From contig CM049309.1 of assembly GCA_026874595.1 (NCBI GenBank), positions 30,257,033 through 30,321,032 on the forward strand: DNA of 64,000 nucleotides. Direction: 5' to 3'. The notes beneath the pieces were generated by a model. That model worked only from the letters and a program-made list of their open reading frames with translations, was not told the DNA's origin and ran no database searches. Both the position numbers and the translations under genes were made by a program. The stretch comes from Sipunculus nudus. Taxonomy: Eukaryota; Annelida; Sipuncula; Golfingiida; Sipunculidae. The first letter of the stretch is position 1; every line of letters begins with the position of its first letter. This document shows positions 24,651 through 37,369 of the stretch, one piece after another.

Positions 24651-26424
24651 AATGTAATATACTTAGCCATGGATTCTGCTATAACCACTGTCAGCTTTAT
24701 GTTAATTCTTGTATTCTTGTATTTTGGTAAATTAAAAATAAACGAAAGAAAGACAGGTCATGTAGGCCTGAATTTAAGTCAAGTTTTACTACTCATCATC
24801 TTGACTTGTAATGTACGGTGGTTGATATCGGTGTGTGTACACGCGATAAATAAAGATGGACGAAACATAAACACCTACATCTTGAAGGCACATTAAGGAA
24901 CAAGGGACAACTATAACAACTATAAACACTACCTCTGTAGATAAAACCGTTTTCGAAAGTTAGACTGTTTGTTTACTTTTATGAATCTTTTGTGTTCATG
25001 TTTTAGAAAATGAACAGGCTCGAAACAGTGTGCTCAGAGGAAACACTACATGTAATTCTCGTTAAATCGGTTTCTCTGTAAGAAACAAGCATCCAAAACA
25101 TACACTTGACATCGGATATAAAAAATTTCCTAAAAGGTACGTTGTATATATATGTTTTAGAACCCCATTACATTCAGTTACAACAACTAGCCGTTGCGTG
25201 CAGCTGCTTTTGTGAACTGTGAACTAGGAAGATCCGTAACCCGGTCATGATAAGAGTGGGGTATAGAGGAGGTGCCATTTTGTAACAAGACAGTGTGGTC
25301 TGTGTTTTATCTTGGTTTTATGGATACCAGCAACAGGACGAATAACAATAAACGCTGAGAGAAGAAAGGCTGTCCGAAACCATTATAGATCAAAGTGGCG
25401 TGAGGCCATGAATGAAGAAATCATTCTTGGTAGACTGTGGTCGTATTTCTATGTCGTTCTGACTTCCTTGTATGACAACAAAGTGGAAGTGAGGCTCGTG
25501 TGGTCGTGATCTCCCTGCCGTTGTCATCAATAAACAATCGTGTTACCTTCTTGAGGGAACACAGAATTAATACATTAACGCAACAGTCTTTACTTTGTCG
25601 AATCAGTCAGTATTGAAAATTTGCCATTAAAGCTTTTCAGGGATTGCCACAAAAACAAACTTCCTTCTGTAACTCCGACAGAACAAAGTACAGAAATAGG
25701 TGTAGGGATTTTTCTTTGATATTAAACTCTTCTCGTTCACTTGACCTGCCCGCTTTAGTCTGTGAGTAAGATATAGTAAAGCGGCATTGACAATTATTTA
25801 ACTTTTAATCGAGTTCACCGTTCTTTCGATCCAGATAGTTCAAAAGCACGAGCGTGCGTAAAGGTTCACAGGGAGTCTGTATGATCTATATATTGCTGAC
25901 ATCCTGATACATCCAAAAGATTATGTTCTTTTTTACTAAGCTGAGTAGAAGTCATCTAAACTATAGAGACGGCCCCTTGTACGTCTCCCGTCCGTTTGCC
26001 CGTCAGTCACCAGATAAATTTGATCTAAAATCTAAACAGATGTAGAATTATTGAAAGCTTCAAACGTAACATTCATTCAAAGAGGCCTTCAGAAGACCAT
26101 CTGCGAAAATAGGTTTACGGATAAAAAATTGGACACTTTGAACATCAGGCTCAAATCAGTATTCAGGGTTCCTTAATACATGTTTTCCATTGAATCCCAT
26201 AATTTAATAATTAATATGCTTCATTCGAATATATATTTGTTATATAAATCTGCAAAAATTGGATCGATAACGGATTGTGTGTGGGTGTACATATGTATAT
26301 GAATCCCAAATGAAAACGCCGTTCCAGGATGCATTCACAGCTGGCAAACAGCAGCTTGTCAAGACCAGGAGACGTTATAATGAAGTCCTTGTCATTGCAC
26401 CTAATAGACCCAGATTTTAGCAAA
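24651..26424. other. Mostly unassigned DNA
   Basis: A more balanced segment at about 25190-25540 has a 65-codon plus-strand frame (25312-25509) and AATAAA-type hexamers near 25345 and 25528. It could be part of a transcript or an old LTR; it was not recognised. At about 25940-26025 there is one end of the 'agtcatct..ctatag' repeat family also seen at 34166 and 35560. No gene is called. Confidence 0.3.
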
Positions 26425-26835
26425 ATGCGGACATGCCGAACAAAGCATCAAACTTTTTTCATGTATTGCCCATGGCCTTAGCTTTCAATTTTTGATAGGA
26501 GCCAATTCCTCAACACATATTATGGCAGCCATCTTGGATTCCATAGATTATGTAGGAGAACAATACATTTCCAAGGATGGGGAATACAATTATGCTATCC
26601 AAATTTTTAAAATTATGATTATTCATTTAAATGCAACCATTCATTTTAAACAAAAGTCATAATTTGCTCTTTTCTTATTCTTCTCGGGCTTAGGCCCATA
26701 TTTGAGAATGGGACAATCTTAAAGAAAACATCAAACTCTTTCTATGTGTTATCCATGGCCTTAACTTAAATTTTGATAGCAGCTACTTCCTCAAAATGTA
26801 TTAGTAGCCATCTTGGATTCCAAAATGGCCCACTG
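26425..26835 (+). repeat. Two tandem copies of a dispersed repeat
   Basis: The block CATCAAACTTTTTTCATG ... CCATGGCCTTAGCTTTCAAT ... GCCATCTTGGATTCC occurs at about 26445-26545 and again, diverged, at about 26700-26825. An inverted copy lies at 40495-40640. It is non-coding and the family was not identified. Confidence 0.65.
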
Positions 26836-27362
26836 TAGAGATATGCTTATAACCCGGCTTCTAGGCAACTTAAGAAAGCAATCTCAATGTCTAAGCATAC
26901 ATTTTTCTAGGTAAGGAATACAATTATGATATCCAAAGTATCAACAAATCATTTGTTACCCTTGTGGTAAACACATTGGCTCTTTGGAAACCGGACAGAT
27001 CAGGACGCGAACGCACAAACCATTACGTGCGCCACCATGCTCCACATTTGTTCAGGTGGTATTTGATAAAAAAACAGAATAAGCCAGATTAAAGTGATAA
27101 CTGTAACCATGGTTAAGGTCATCGTCTTTTTGAAGTATATTTAGATACATTGTGATATATTTTTCATGCATGATTAAAGACTCTTTTGCATGACAAGTGG
27201 AACTCGCGTATAATATGCCAATAGTTGCCTGCGGATTCATCGAATGCCCTTTGAATGTCTTGTGATAGGTCATTACCACACATACATTTGTCCTAGTCAA
27301 TATGCAGACATTCAGCAAATTTAAACAACTGCCCGTTGCATTTTCTTTTGTAGATGACTTGA
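26836..27362. other. Unassigned AT-rich DNA
   Basis: Nothing recognisable apart from a short balanced patch near 26990-27040. Confidence 0.3.
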
Positions 27363-27446
27363 CAGGGGCGTAGCCAGGATTGAGGGAGGGGAGGGGGCCA
27401 TGATCAGTGGCGGATCCAGAAACTCGAAAACGGGGGGGGGGGGGGT
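27363..27446 (+). mobile_element. Two abutting hAT-like element ends
   Basis: CAGGGGCGTAGCCAGG (27363-27378) and CAGTGGCGGATCCAG (27405-27419) lie in the same orientation 42 bp apart and are followed by a run of G (27432-27446). Both termini occur elsewhere in the window, so this looks like one element inserted into or beside the other. No matching right ends were located. Confidence 0.5.
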
Positions 27447-27520
27447 CCTAATTTGCATGTATGGGTACTATGAACACTGTTAAATATTCGTGTATATGTA
27501 TGTTTATAGATATATTATAC

Positions 27521-27524
27521 TATG

Positions 27525-27566
<42 letters not shown>
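27521..27566. repeat. (TTA)n microsatellite
   Basis: An uninterrupted TTA/ATT trinucleotide tract; the overlapping tyrosine-rich ORF is an artefact of it. Confidence 0.9.
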
Positions 27567-27603
27567 ACTACACGATATATATTTCAGTGTATGATTTTTT
27601 TAA

Positions 27604-27845
27604 ATTTTCAATTATGAACCATGGTTTCATTAAGGTTAGTGACAGGTACATGGGGAGGGTATGCCCCTCCAATATTGGGAATTTTTTTTTTAAGGAATTC
27701 AAATAAAGAGGACGTTTTAAGACAATTTTCACAAAAAATGAGGACTTCCTATTCCTGAAAAACATTTCCCTTATGTCTTTGCGTTATGAAGTCAAAGTGT
27801 AGAGAGGTTCAATATTTACTATTTATATTTCTTCAAAATTATAAA
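27604..27845 (+). repeat. Dispersed repeat, copy of 19810-20060
   Basis: See the entry at 19810: it has the same block order in the opposite orientation. It includes GGGGAGGGTATGCCCCTCC, itself nearly self-complementary. Confidence 0.65.
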
Positions 27846-28518
27846 CTCCGTTCCACGAACCATGGTCCACATGGTTTTTCCAATTATTTTGTTTCAAACT
27901 AAATTTCAGGCTTCAGTGTTGCAAAACCCCACAGGTGTGAGAGACCGCCTAATTTATTTCCGGAAAATTATTGATGAAATAAAAGAATGTTACCTAACGA
28001 CGCTGTTAAGTCCTTTTTAAAGCAGCACCACTGAACCTTGTCATGCGGCAACCATAGCGGGAGGGGAGGTATGACGTCACAGAGGCTCGACTGTGCCAAA
28101 CGACAACTTGGGTGGGGGTGTCAGGTCCTTGCTCATGGTGCCTGGAGGATGCGCTGCGGCCTCTTAAGTCAGGAATATTAAGTTTTTTTTTTGCCTTGAG
28201 GATGTCAGATGTTGCCGGCAAACCTTAATGGCTACAGCTCTGAATAGGATTAATGAGGGGTGTGCTTTATTTATTTAGATACAGTCAAGCCCAGTTTGTG
28301 TAATATCGGTGAATAGAAAATGCAGTCTATTGTCACAGAAACCTGAAATACCAAACTATTTCATATAAATAAAAAAGGGTACGTAAATCTGACCGTTTAA
28401 TATCATGGAATATTGTCATAATCCCGTGTATTGTTATGATTGGAACCTTTGCCAGTGATATCAGTGCGCAGTTAATATCAAATGCCGACAAATCCGGCCA
28501 AGAAGCTGTTATCGATCA
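27846..28518. other. Unassigned DNA
   Basis: A balanced patch at 28020-28230 has no splice-supported frame. The remainder is AT-rich. Confidence 0.3.
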
Positions 28519-28678
28519 GGGGTGTGTTGCAATAAGGTGACTTAAGTCATGTAGGTGACTTAAGCCCGGGGGCACCTGTGTGTCACTATGGTAACCATTA
28601 TGACGTCACAATTGTCACAATGGTATTTAGGCCCGCAACTGGGCTTAAGTCCAGTAAAATGTTATTGCAACAGGCCCC
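28519..28678. mobile_element. 160-bp MITE, Harbinger-like ends
   Basis: The left end GGGGTGTGTTGCAATAA and the right end on the minus strand GGGGCCTGTTGCAATAA are inverted repeats, and both ends carry GACTTAAG / GGCTTAAG motifs inside. The same tips and subterminal motif are found in the 1.74-kb element at 41025-42767. It is non-coding. Confidence 0.65.
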
Positions 28679-29790
28679 ATGTGTATAAAAAAATCTAAGA
28701 CTATTATATAACTATCTCCTTCCCGTGCACGGCAGACCTCCTGCAGTGATTATAATACACGCATGTCACTCAACGTCAGTTAGCTAGTTAGGCTCTATTT
28801 TAAGAAAAAATGTTAATCAATTGTTCATTGATGATTGATTTTTTATAACAAGGGCAATGTTTGTATATCCAGAAAACCCTGCATTGATGCCTTAGTATGG
28901 TGTCAATAACGGAGTTTCGATCATAATTCTTCCATCCGCCCGGGTCATTGTTAAATTTCTGCATGGCATCTTCCCGCATAGGCCTATATGCGATGGAAAT
29001 AGAGTATATGTATTTTATTTACTTATTGTTTTTCTATAAATGCATATCTCCAAGAAGCATTAATTGGTGAAATAACGTATTCTCGATCGTCACTATCCTG
29101 AAAGACAGTGAGAAGGACATGGACGTTTTATTATTTTTGTTAGTCTTATAAGGGGTATATTTTTATCGTTTTCATTTTATGAGAAATTGACTGACTACCC
29201 TTTCTCGTAGTATATATATACTATACACGAAGCACTTAAAGTTTCATTCATGAGATATATTGGACTCGAGTACTCTTGTATGTACATGCATATATGTATA
29301 TTACTGCAAATTTTAGGACAGTCTGTAGGATTATTTATCCATTGTCGTAGCCTGGCGTAGGGCTCTAAACATATGCTAGTCAAATTAATCGAGGTCTTGT
29401 TATGACATGATATATCTATTCCTTCGTTGCGATAAAGTTAAGCCGTCACTAAGTCAAATTTATGCATATTTTGCATCGGTAAACAGATGTTCGTTTTATC
29501 TTCACAGCGTTGCCATGGTAACGAGTACTCGAGTCCGAGTCGGGTAATGCCTATCGGGTACTCGAGTCCAAAATTTTGTACCCGTTTCAGCCCTATTAAT
29601 GACTATTGAGATTATGTGAATTTCAGAAGTTTTTCAAAATTATTCAGGAACCGGGACGCTTATAAATAATGCAGTGATAATATATTATTTCGAAATGCCG
29701 GAATGTATGCCCGCGGCTGTTTGACTTACTGTTCATACGCCCTTGTATGACTCTGTATTTTTTTTTTTTCATTCAGAAGAACAAACCATA

Positions 29791-29839
<49 letters not shown>

Positions 29840-30116
29840 GACACATTTAAAATATATAATGAATAATATAATAAAATGATAATATATTATATATTTATTA
29901 TGAATATATATAATGAATAATATAACAAAATCAAAATATATAATAAGTACATTTGATATAGGATGAATACAAAAAGAATTGAATGGTAAAACATACATAA
30001 AATGGGTCCAGGTGATGTCCATGATGTTCAATCAATTGTATAACTGATTATACTTTTTTATTAATTTATAGATCCATCTGATTTTTAAAAAAATGTGATA
30101 CAATTCATAGAAATGC

Positions 30117-30168
<52 letters not shown>

Positions 30169-30279
30169 TGTCTGATTAAATGTCTCTATCTACAAAAATA
30201 ATGTTAATAAACATATGATTACAAATATGATTTAAAATATTTTTTGGGCCTAAACAGGAAGATGTAAATTAATGATTAA
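28679..30279. other. AT-rich DNA with (TA)n tracts and one element end
   Basis: TA tracts lie at 29797-29835 and 30119-30164. At 29528-29600 there is a segment rich in ACTCGAGTC with GTACCCG and GTTTCAGCCCTA, resembling the end of a dispersed element; no partner end was found nearby. No gene was recognised. Confidence 0.35.
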
Positions 30280-31049
30280 AGTCCGTTCCAGTACCCCTGT
30301 CCACCTGTTTTTTTCGCGATTATTTATCTGTGAATCCAAGAACGCCAGAACTGTTTGACCTTGGGGAAGAAAGAGGAAAAAGCGTAATTAACTAATATGG
30401 AAATAATAGCCTACCTTATGTTATTTTCCTAAAAACAATTTAAAACCATTTTATGAGTAACTAGTCTATTCTTTAGCGACATCTTGCCACTAATCTGTGA
30501 AATGGGCATATCAGGGATTAGTGATGACGTCATAATAGACGTGACGTACTAAAGAGGCGCCCATATTCATGGGACCAATAATCAAGAGCTGCCGACCCCT
30601 GTTTACAGCGAGAATTGTATTCTCCGCGTGCACGCGCTTCACTGTTTCGTCACATTACTTTATTTCCATATCCAAGGAGGATAAACAATGGCCACTTATT
30701 ATAGTCTGTCAGCCAGACCCTGAAAATAAGGCCTGTCGGTACCAAAAAAGGGGCAATTGCTATCATTATTTTTTTTAAAGACATTGATCTATAGATTACA
30801 AAAATGCATGATAGCAGTTTAGGAGTGGTAGCTTTCTATGAAATATGAGCCTGTTTCCATGGCAACCATGGTAATTTTTGCAGTAATTATGAAATTTACA
30901 AAGAAGGCCATAACTTTGTTAGTTTTGTGTATAAAAGGATGAAATAAACGCCAACATGCGTCAGAAGAAAGATATTTATTTTTAATAATATTTTCTACCC
31001 ACAAAATAATTTGCATAATTATCTGTATGCAAATATATGCTAAATTTTA

Positions 31050-34025
31050 GTAAAAATTCAAATGTTTACCCCAAACATATGTTCACAGTCCTCAGATTTT
31101 TTATCAAATAAACACTTTTAGCTTAAACTTTACCTTACTGGATAGGAAATGTAATATGCAATACATATATGTTTGATAGTTATCATTATTCATCTTATTT
31201 GCATCTTAATGAATATTTATTGGACACTACCATAATGACAGTGTTCTTGATTTATCTGTCATTGCATCTGTTATTGTCTGAGGTATGTCGAATGAATAAT
31301 TTTAGAGCATGTAAGTATCCATGGTTTTCTATGTAATTTTCACGGCAGAATATATATTTACCAAATACACAAGTAAAATTTGCATATTAAATGAGACCAT
31401 TTGCATAAATTTGCATAATTTTTTATGATTTAGATCAAAATGGCACATTTATGTTCAACAGATTTACAATCCTTTTTTATTAAAGCAACACTTTTAGCAT
31501 AACTTTACATTGCTGGGAAGAAAATTAATTGTACAACACATTTATATTAGATCCTCATCGATATTCATAATATTTGCATCTTAATGAATATACATGAGAC
31601 ACTATTATAATAACAATGTTCTTTATTTATTTATCACTTCATCTGTTATTGTCTACAATATATCAAATGGATGATTTTGTAAGCATGGTTTTCTATGTTA
31701 TTTCCACAGCAGAATATATTTACTAAATATACAAATGAAATTTGCATATTAAATGAGACTCTTTGCATAAATCTGAATATATTGCTATAATTTATATCAA
31801 AATAGCATATTTATTTTGAATAGATTTGCAATCCTATTTTTTTTTTTATAAAATAAAAATTTTAGCATAAACTTTACATTCCTTGGAAGAAAATAAAGGG
31901 TACAACACATTTATATTAGATCCTCATCGATATTCATAATATTTGCATCTTAATGAATATACATGAGACACTGTTATAAAGACCGTGTTCGTGATTTATC
32001 TATCACTTCATCTCTTATTGTCTACAATAATTAAATGGATGATTTTGTAAGCGTGTAATTATCCACGGTTTTCTATGTTATTTCCACAGCAGAATAGATA
32101 TTTACTAAATATACAATGAAATTTGCATATTAAATGAGACTCTTTGCAAAAATCTGAATAAATTTCTATAATTTAGATCAAAATGGCACATTTATGTTGA
32201 TTAGATTTACAATCTTTAGTCAATAGTTTTACCCATGTCCGTCCTTCCGTCATTCCGAAATCAAACAGTTGTACGGACTTTTTTTCGCAATGCCTGCAGA
32301 TATTGGCCTGATTTTTGGTGTGTTGGCAGATAATGACCAGTTACAGATCGAGTTTGCGTTTCTCCCCGGTTGACCTACTTTTGACCATTTTACGGCTCCT
32401 TAACTTAGAAAATTTCATGAACAATAGACATTTTCATGACAAATACACATGTACAGACTTTTTTTTTCGCAATGCCTGCAGATATTGGCCTGATTTTTGG
32501 TGTGTGGTCAGATATTGACCAGTTTCAGATCGGGTTCGCGTTTCATCCCAGTTGACCTATTTTGACCGTTTTACGGCTCCTGAATATAGAAAATTTCATG
32601 AAAAATATAAATTTTCATGACAAATACACATGTACGCACTTTTTTTGCAATGCCTGCAGATATTAGCCTGAATTTTGGTGTGTGGGCAGATAATGACCAG
32701 TTACAGATCGAGTTCGCGTTTCGTTAACTTTTACCTTGTGAGCGGGATATCTCTTAAAGGATTCACCGTTGGAAATTTATATCATCAGTGAAGATGTATA
32801 TCAACAAAATCTTGGTCAAGTGCAAAGATGGGTGACCTTGACCTATTTTTCTTTGTTTTAGAGCTGATTATAGAAAAACACTCAGAAGCTTATATCTCAG
32901 GAACCATTGTGGTAGCACCACTTGCAATTTCTGATTTTTTAATGAATTTTTTATCAGTGTTGGCCTTTTGTGCAGTATATCTCCAAAGGTCTTCAACATG
33001 AATGCATGATGCTAATGCATGATATTTACAAAATCTTGGTCAAGTTCAAAGATGGGTGTTCTTGACCTACTTTTCAAGGTCACAGAGCTTAGAATAGAAA
33101 TAAACTTAGGAGCTTATTTCTCAGGAAGCATTTGGTGGATTGTTATGAAACATGGTACATACCTCTCCAATTTAAATTTATAACTGATTATCAGCTTTTG
33201 CTAATATTCTAGTTTTGCAATGCAATGCTTACAGATACTGGCCTAATGTTTGCACATGTATGGACTTTTTTTCACAATGCATGCAGATACTGGCCTGATT
33301 TTTGGTGTCTTGCTTGATAATGACCCGTTACAGATCGAGTTTGTATTTTGCCCTTGTTGACCTACTTTTGACCATACGACACCTCCTGAACTACAAAATT
33401 TAACAAATGTTTCTAATTTGCCCCAGGCGGGGGCATTCGTGTCGCAATCGTGTCGTTCCGACACATCTAGTTTTATTATTAATTTAACACTTTTAGCATA
33501 ACTTTACATTTCTGGAATGAAAATGAAATGTACAAGACATTCATATTAGATGCTCATTGATATTAATAATATTTGCATCTTAATGAATATACATGAGACA
33601 TTATAATGACAATGTTCTTGATTTATATATCAATGCATCTGTTATTGTCTGCGTTATATCAAATGATTTTGTAAGCATGGATGTATCCATGGTTTCCTAT
33701 GTTAATTTAATGGCAGAACAAATATTTAATCGGTTCACAATTTTTTTTTTGCATATAAAATGAAGCCACTTGGATAAATCTGCGAACATTTCCATAATTT
33801 AGATGAAAACTTCACATCAAGATTGAACAGCTTTGCAATCTTTGTCTCTGATCTTATGACATTGTCTTGGTGTCAGAGGAGAGGTTTGTATGTTGGACTG
33901 TACAGTTTTCTTAAATGAAAATATATAAATTTGCATAATTTATTTGAAAATATCAACCTTTCAAAGCAATGGATAATTTAAATATCGAAACTGTGATGCA
34001 TTCAATTATTAGATTATCCTTTTCT
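31050..34025 (+). repeat. Left-arm tandem units of about 370 bp
   Basis: The landmark TTTGCATCTTAATGAATAT recurs at about 31199, 31570 and 31942, a spacing of about 371 bp, and again at about 33572 after the Helitron-like insertion. Each unit also carries TTTGCATATTAAATGAGAC and TATTGTCT. Inverted copies in the right arm lie near 37624, 38006 and 38372. Confidence 0.8.
32213..33470 (+). mobile_element. Non-autonomous Helitron-like element
   Basis: The insertion interrupts a foldback-arm unit exactly between A and T (GATTTACAA|TC ... CTAG|TTTTATT), as shown by the uninterrupted units nearby. It begins TC, ends CTAG, and has a 6-bp stem hairpin GTGTCG-ttC-CGACAC just before the end (about 33450-33464). 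These are the classical Helitron signatures. Inside are three copies of a roughly 180-bp unit (from about 32277, 32457 and 32637) with CAATGCCTGCAGATATTGGC, and a diverged fourth at about 33270. No Rep/helicase coding sequence. Confidence 0.7.
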
Positions 34026-34165
34026 TACTAAAAGATGTTTTTTACTTTCTGCAACACTTCTCAGCACTTCTCAAATGTCAAGGTCCTTCCGCATTTATGC
34101 TATCAGGAGCATAAGGGCAAGCACACGGTCTGCTTGAAGCATGATTTCTTTTCCTTTGGGTTTTA

Positions 34166-35625
34166 GCTCAGCTGAGTAAAAGTCATCTGAGCCATAGCGA
34201 TTACTTTTTGTCCATTATCCGTCTGTCTGTCATAGCGTCTCTCCGTCTGTCCGTTAACAGGGCACAAATTGTAACCGCTGGACCTAGAAATTTATTTATT
34301 TATAAAATAGTGTTTCATTATTTCCTGAAGACTAATATTGCCAGTGAAAATTCAAAACAAGGCCTACATGCCTAATGCTTACCTGTTTAATGGGATATAC
34401 ATCAGGGATAATGCTTCCAGGATAATATGCTTGACCTTTACTATTCAAGTACGATGCAAGTACTAAACATTTTAAAAACCACGTATGTACACATATGCTA
34501 AATTTCAAGCTGAATATCAAAGTTCTACGGATAAACAAGCAGGAACATACCTTTGTTAAAAAAATATTGTAGGTGGCAACACTACTCTTGTATACAACGA
34601 AGCTATCCGATATGTATAGATATGCACAATATGATTGTGTTATATAAAAAACTTCTCTTAAATCAGGTGCACTGGGCTGAATGAGCTCAGCCGAGACAGG
34701 CAGTTGCCCAAAGTCAAGCAAAGAAAATTGGCAGGTCCAACTACTGTACTAAATGAACTCTTGACCTGTACCTGGCTGCACTGAGTGAACTCTTGATCTG
34801 TTGCAATATCTGTTACAGTTGGCAGTCTGCCAAAGCTATAAATAGACCCAGACGAGACTTGGACTGTTGCCAAATATGAAAAAGTTGAAGTATGCAAAGT
34901 TATTTATAGATACAGACAAAACCATGCAATCTATTCTTATTCAATTGAAAGAACCCTACCCTAGGATAATTATTGTGAAAAATTAAACCATTCAGCCTGA
35001 CAGTTTCATAATAAAACATTTTAATAATTCTGGAGGGAAATTACGAGTCCTATAGCTCAGAGGATATGGGTAACAGAGACCTAATTTTCTTTGGAGATTT
35101 TTATTTGGACTTCTCTGGATTTTAAATAAGAAGATTCTAGGTCTAACGGTTACGATTTGTGCCCTATAAATGGACGACCGCTTGATTTGAATGTTTAAAA
35201 AAAAGAGAACAAAATTCATGAAAATTAAAAAAAAATATAGGTGGCACCACCAGTCTGCAGGAACTGATGAAACAATGATCAGTATGCATGCAATGAATCA
35301 TGGGGACCAATGCAAAAGTTATTCAGTTACTGAAGCTTTTGCATCAAATTATTAATTATTCTGGGGGGGGGGGGGTACTTACGAGACCAATAGCTCAGAG
35401 GATATGGGTAACAGAGACCTATTGTTGGTTTCCTTGGAGTTTTTGCATGGATCTCCCAGGATGTACTGCTAAAAAATTCTAGGTCTAACAGTTACGATTT
35501 GCGCTGTGTTAACGGCCAGACGGTCAGACAACCAAACGCTGGACGGACGGCAGACAAAGGGTGATCACTATAGCTCAGATGACGTACAGTGTGCATAGTC
35601 ATTTTTAGGTCAGCTGACTGCATAC
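34166..35625. mobile_element. Nested element in the foldback loop
   Basis: The left end (GTAAAAGTCATCTGAGCCATAG, about 34177-34198) and the right end (CACTATAGCTCAGATGACGTAC, about 35565-35586) are inverted relatives. Between them a block from about 34345 matches 57960-58110 (CAAGGCCTACATGCCTAATG, CAAGTACTAAACATTTT), and sequence up to about 34900 matches the TGCACTGAGTGAACTCTTGA tandem units at 58.5 kb. It is a shortened copy of the family seen at 57.96-61.73 kb. Non-coding. Confidence 0.6.
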
Positions 35626-35929
35626 AAGAGCTAGATTTCATGGGAATGGCTGGACATATTATCATTAACCTTTTTCTTCTTCTTGTTGATTTTGAAGAAC
35701 ATTAATTGCTATAGTTGAATGGGGATACCACCTACAAATCTGGCATTCACATGATAAAATTCCTTATTGAAAAGGACTTCCTAGTCTCTGGTTACTTTAG
35801 TTGCTTTTTTGTGGATGTCACTGAATGTTTGCAACTTCTTCTTAGATATTGGATAGTTGAAACTCAACCCGCCTGGCTCACATTCCAACCTCTTAATACT
35901 GTACTCTTTAACTGTAGTTTCCAACTTTT

Positions 35930-36560
35930 GTATAGAAGACAAATGGAGACCAGGAAACGTTGGAGCTAGTGACATCAATTATTCTTTTTGCTGCCTTGAG
36001 AGAATGCTCACAAAGCAAAAGGGTAGATGTTTTTGATGTCTATCAAGAACACAACAGAAACAGTTTTTGGTCTCTTAGGTCAGACATGGAATGTTCCATC
36101 AAGTGTCATTAATGCATTGGAAATCTTCACATTTAAGCTTTATGTCCCTAACACCAACCTGCAAAATATTAATTATCACACATATTTATTTTGCACCTAA
36201 AAAGGTGAAATTAAACCCCATCAAATGCCACCTTGTAAAGAATGTCTGTACAAGCATAGCAAACGTGCAAACTACCAAACTTGCGCCGCTGCTTTACTAA
36301 AGATCAAGATAATCCAAGTCCTGTTGGTCATGGATGTATTTGAGAAACCTCTGAAGGGAGTGACAAGTTCAGTATAGATTGGATGGATGGTTCGCCAGCC
36401 CCTGAAAGTATTGAATTTGTCAGCTTGAAATTGTTCAAGATCATGTAATCTCACTGACCGCAAGTGAATCGTGCAAAGGGTAAAATGTTCAAATATGTGC
36501 AGATAAAAAAAAAAACTTGTGATAACCAAGTAAATGACAAGAGTGAAGATGACGAGGTTG
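35930..36560 (+). pseudogene. Decayed ORF with HGW/WM.G.PAPE-type motifs
   Basis: Broken plus-strand frames give, in order: TNGDQETLELV (about 35942), SQSKRVDVFDVYQEHN (about 36010-36055), LPPCKECLYKHSKRANYQTC (about 36229-36285), NPSPVGHGCI then a stop, then FSIDWMDGSPAPESIEF (about 36311-36420), and KTCDNQVNDKSEDDE (about 36510-36555). This order matches an uncharacterised protein type that I recall as multi-copy in marine invertebrates, with a central 'SKRVDVVFDVY' block and a C-terminal Cys-rich tail. Stops and frameshifts make it non-functional. It is central in the foldback, so it may be that element's former gene or a passenger. Confidence 0.55.
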
Positions 36561-37369
36561 TCATATCACGTAGATACATGAGATTGATGAACTTGTATTC
36601 TGATTATGAACAACACTGCAAATGGGACTCATTTCTACACAAGAGACAGGTTGACTAAATTAATGACTAAACCTCTTCATGTCAATATAATGTACAGGAA
36701 TTTCCATTTGTTAAACATAATTAATTGATTGGCAATGTGTAAGGGGTGATGCATGTAATTGTCCTTTGTAGTTAAAACAGAATTGTCTGATGTTTACATC
36801 CTAAAGTAAAATACTGTATCATCCTTGATATATTAAATTTAACTTAATATTATACAGTATGCTTTATTTGTTACTAATAGCCAGTCTGGATAAATGTAGT
36901 ATATTCTCATGTATCCATTCGTTTAACACGTAAATCATAATTTGCAACGGATAGCTGAAAACATGCATTTTAATTTTCATCCAGAGATGGGTTAATTATT
37001 GTGTATACTTCATACTCTGTTTTTTAATATGAAGAAATAAGGTTTTGCCGGAATGAGAAATAAAAACTAATTTGAACGTTCACAGAGAAAACATACCTTA
37101 TTACTGACAGAGGAAGCCTCTGAATAGTTGAATATTAAAGAAAGAATGTTCAATATTTTATGACCGTACAAATTTTTGGCTGCAAATGTTTTCTTGGATA
37201 TAAAATAATGCAAATGTATGCAAACTCATGTTAAATGTATATGCATACAATCTATCATGCATAGATTGCATGATGTATGCATACAATCTATCTCAAAAGA
37301 CAAAGAAAAGTGTTAAGTGAAAAGCTGTGCTTAAAGTTGATATAGATTGTTTAGTTGGAAATGGATAAA

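Noticed and set aside
27461-27706. 81-residue tyrosine-rich ORF
   Set aside because: Product of the (TTA)n microsatellite.
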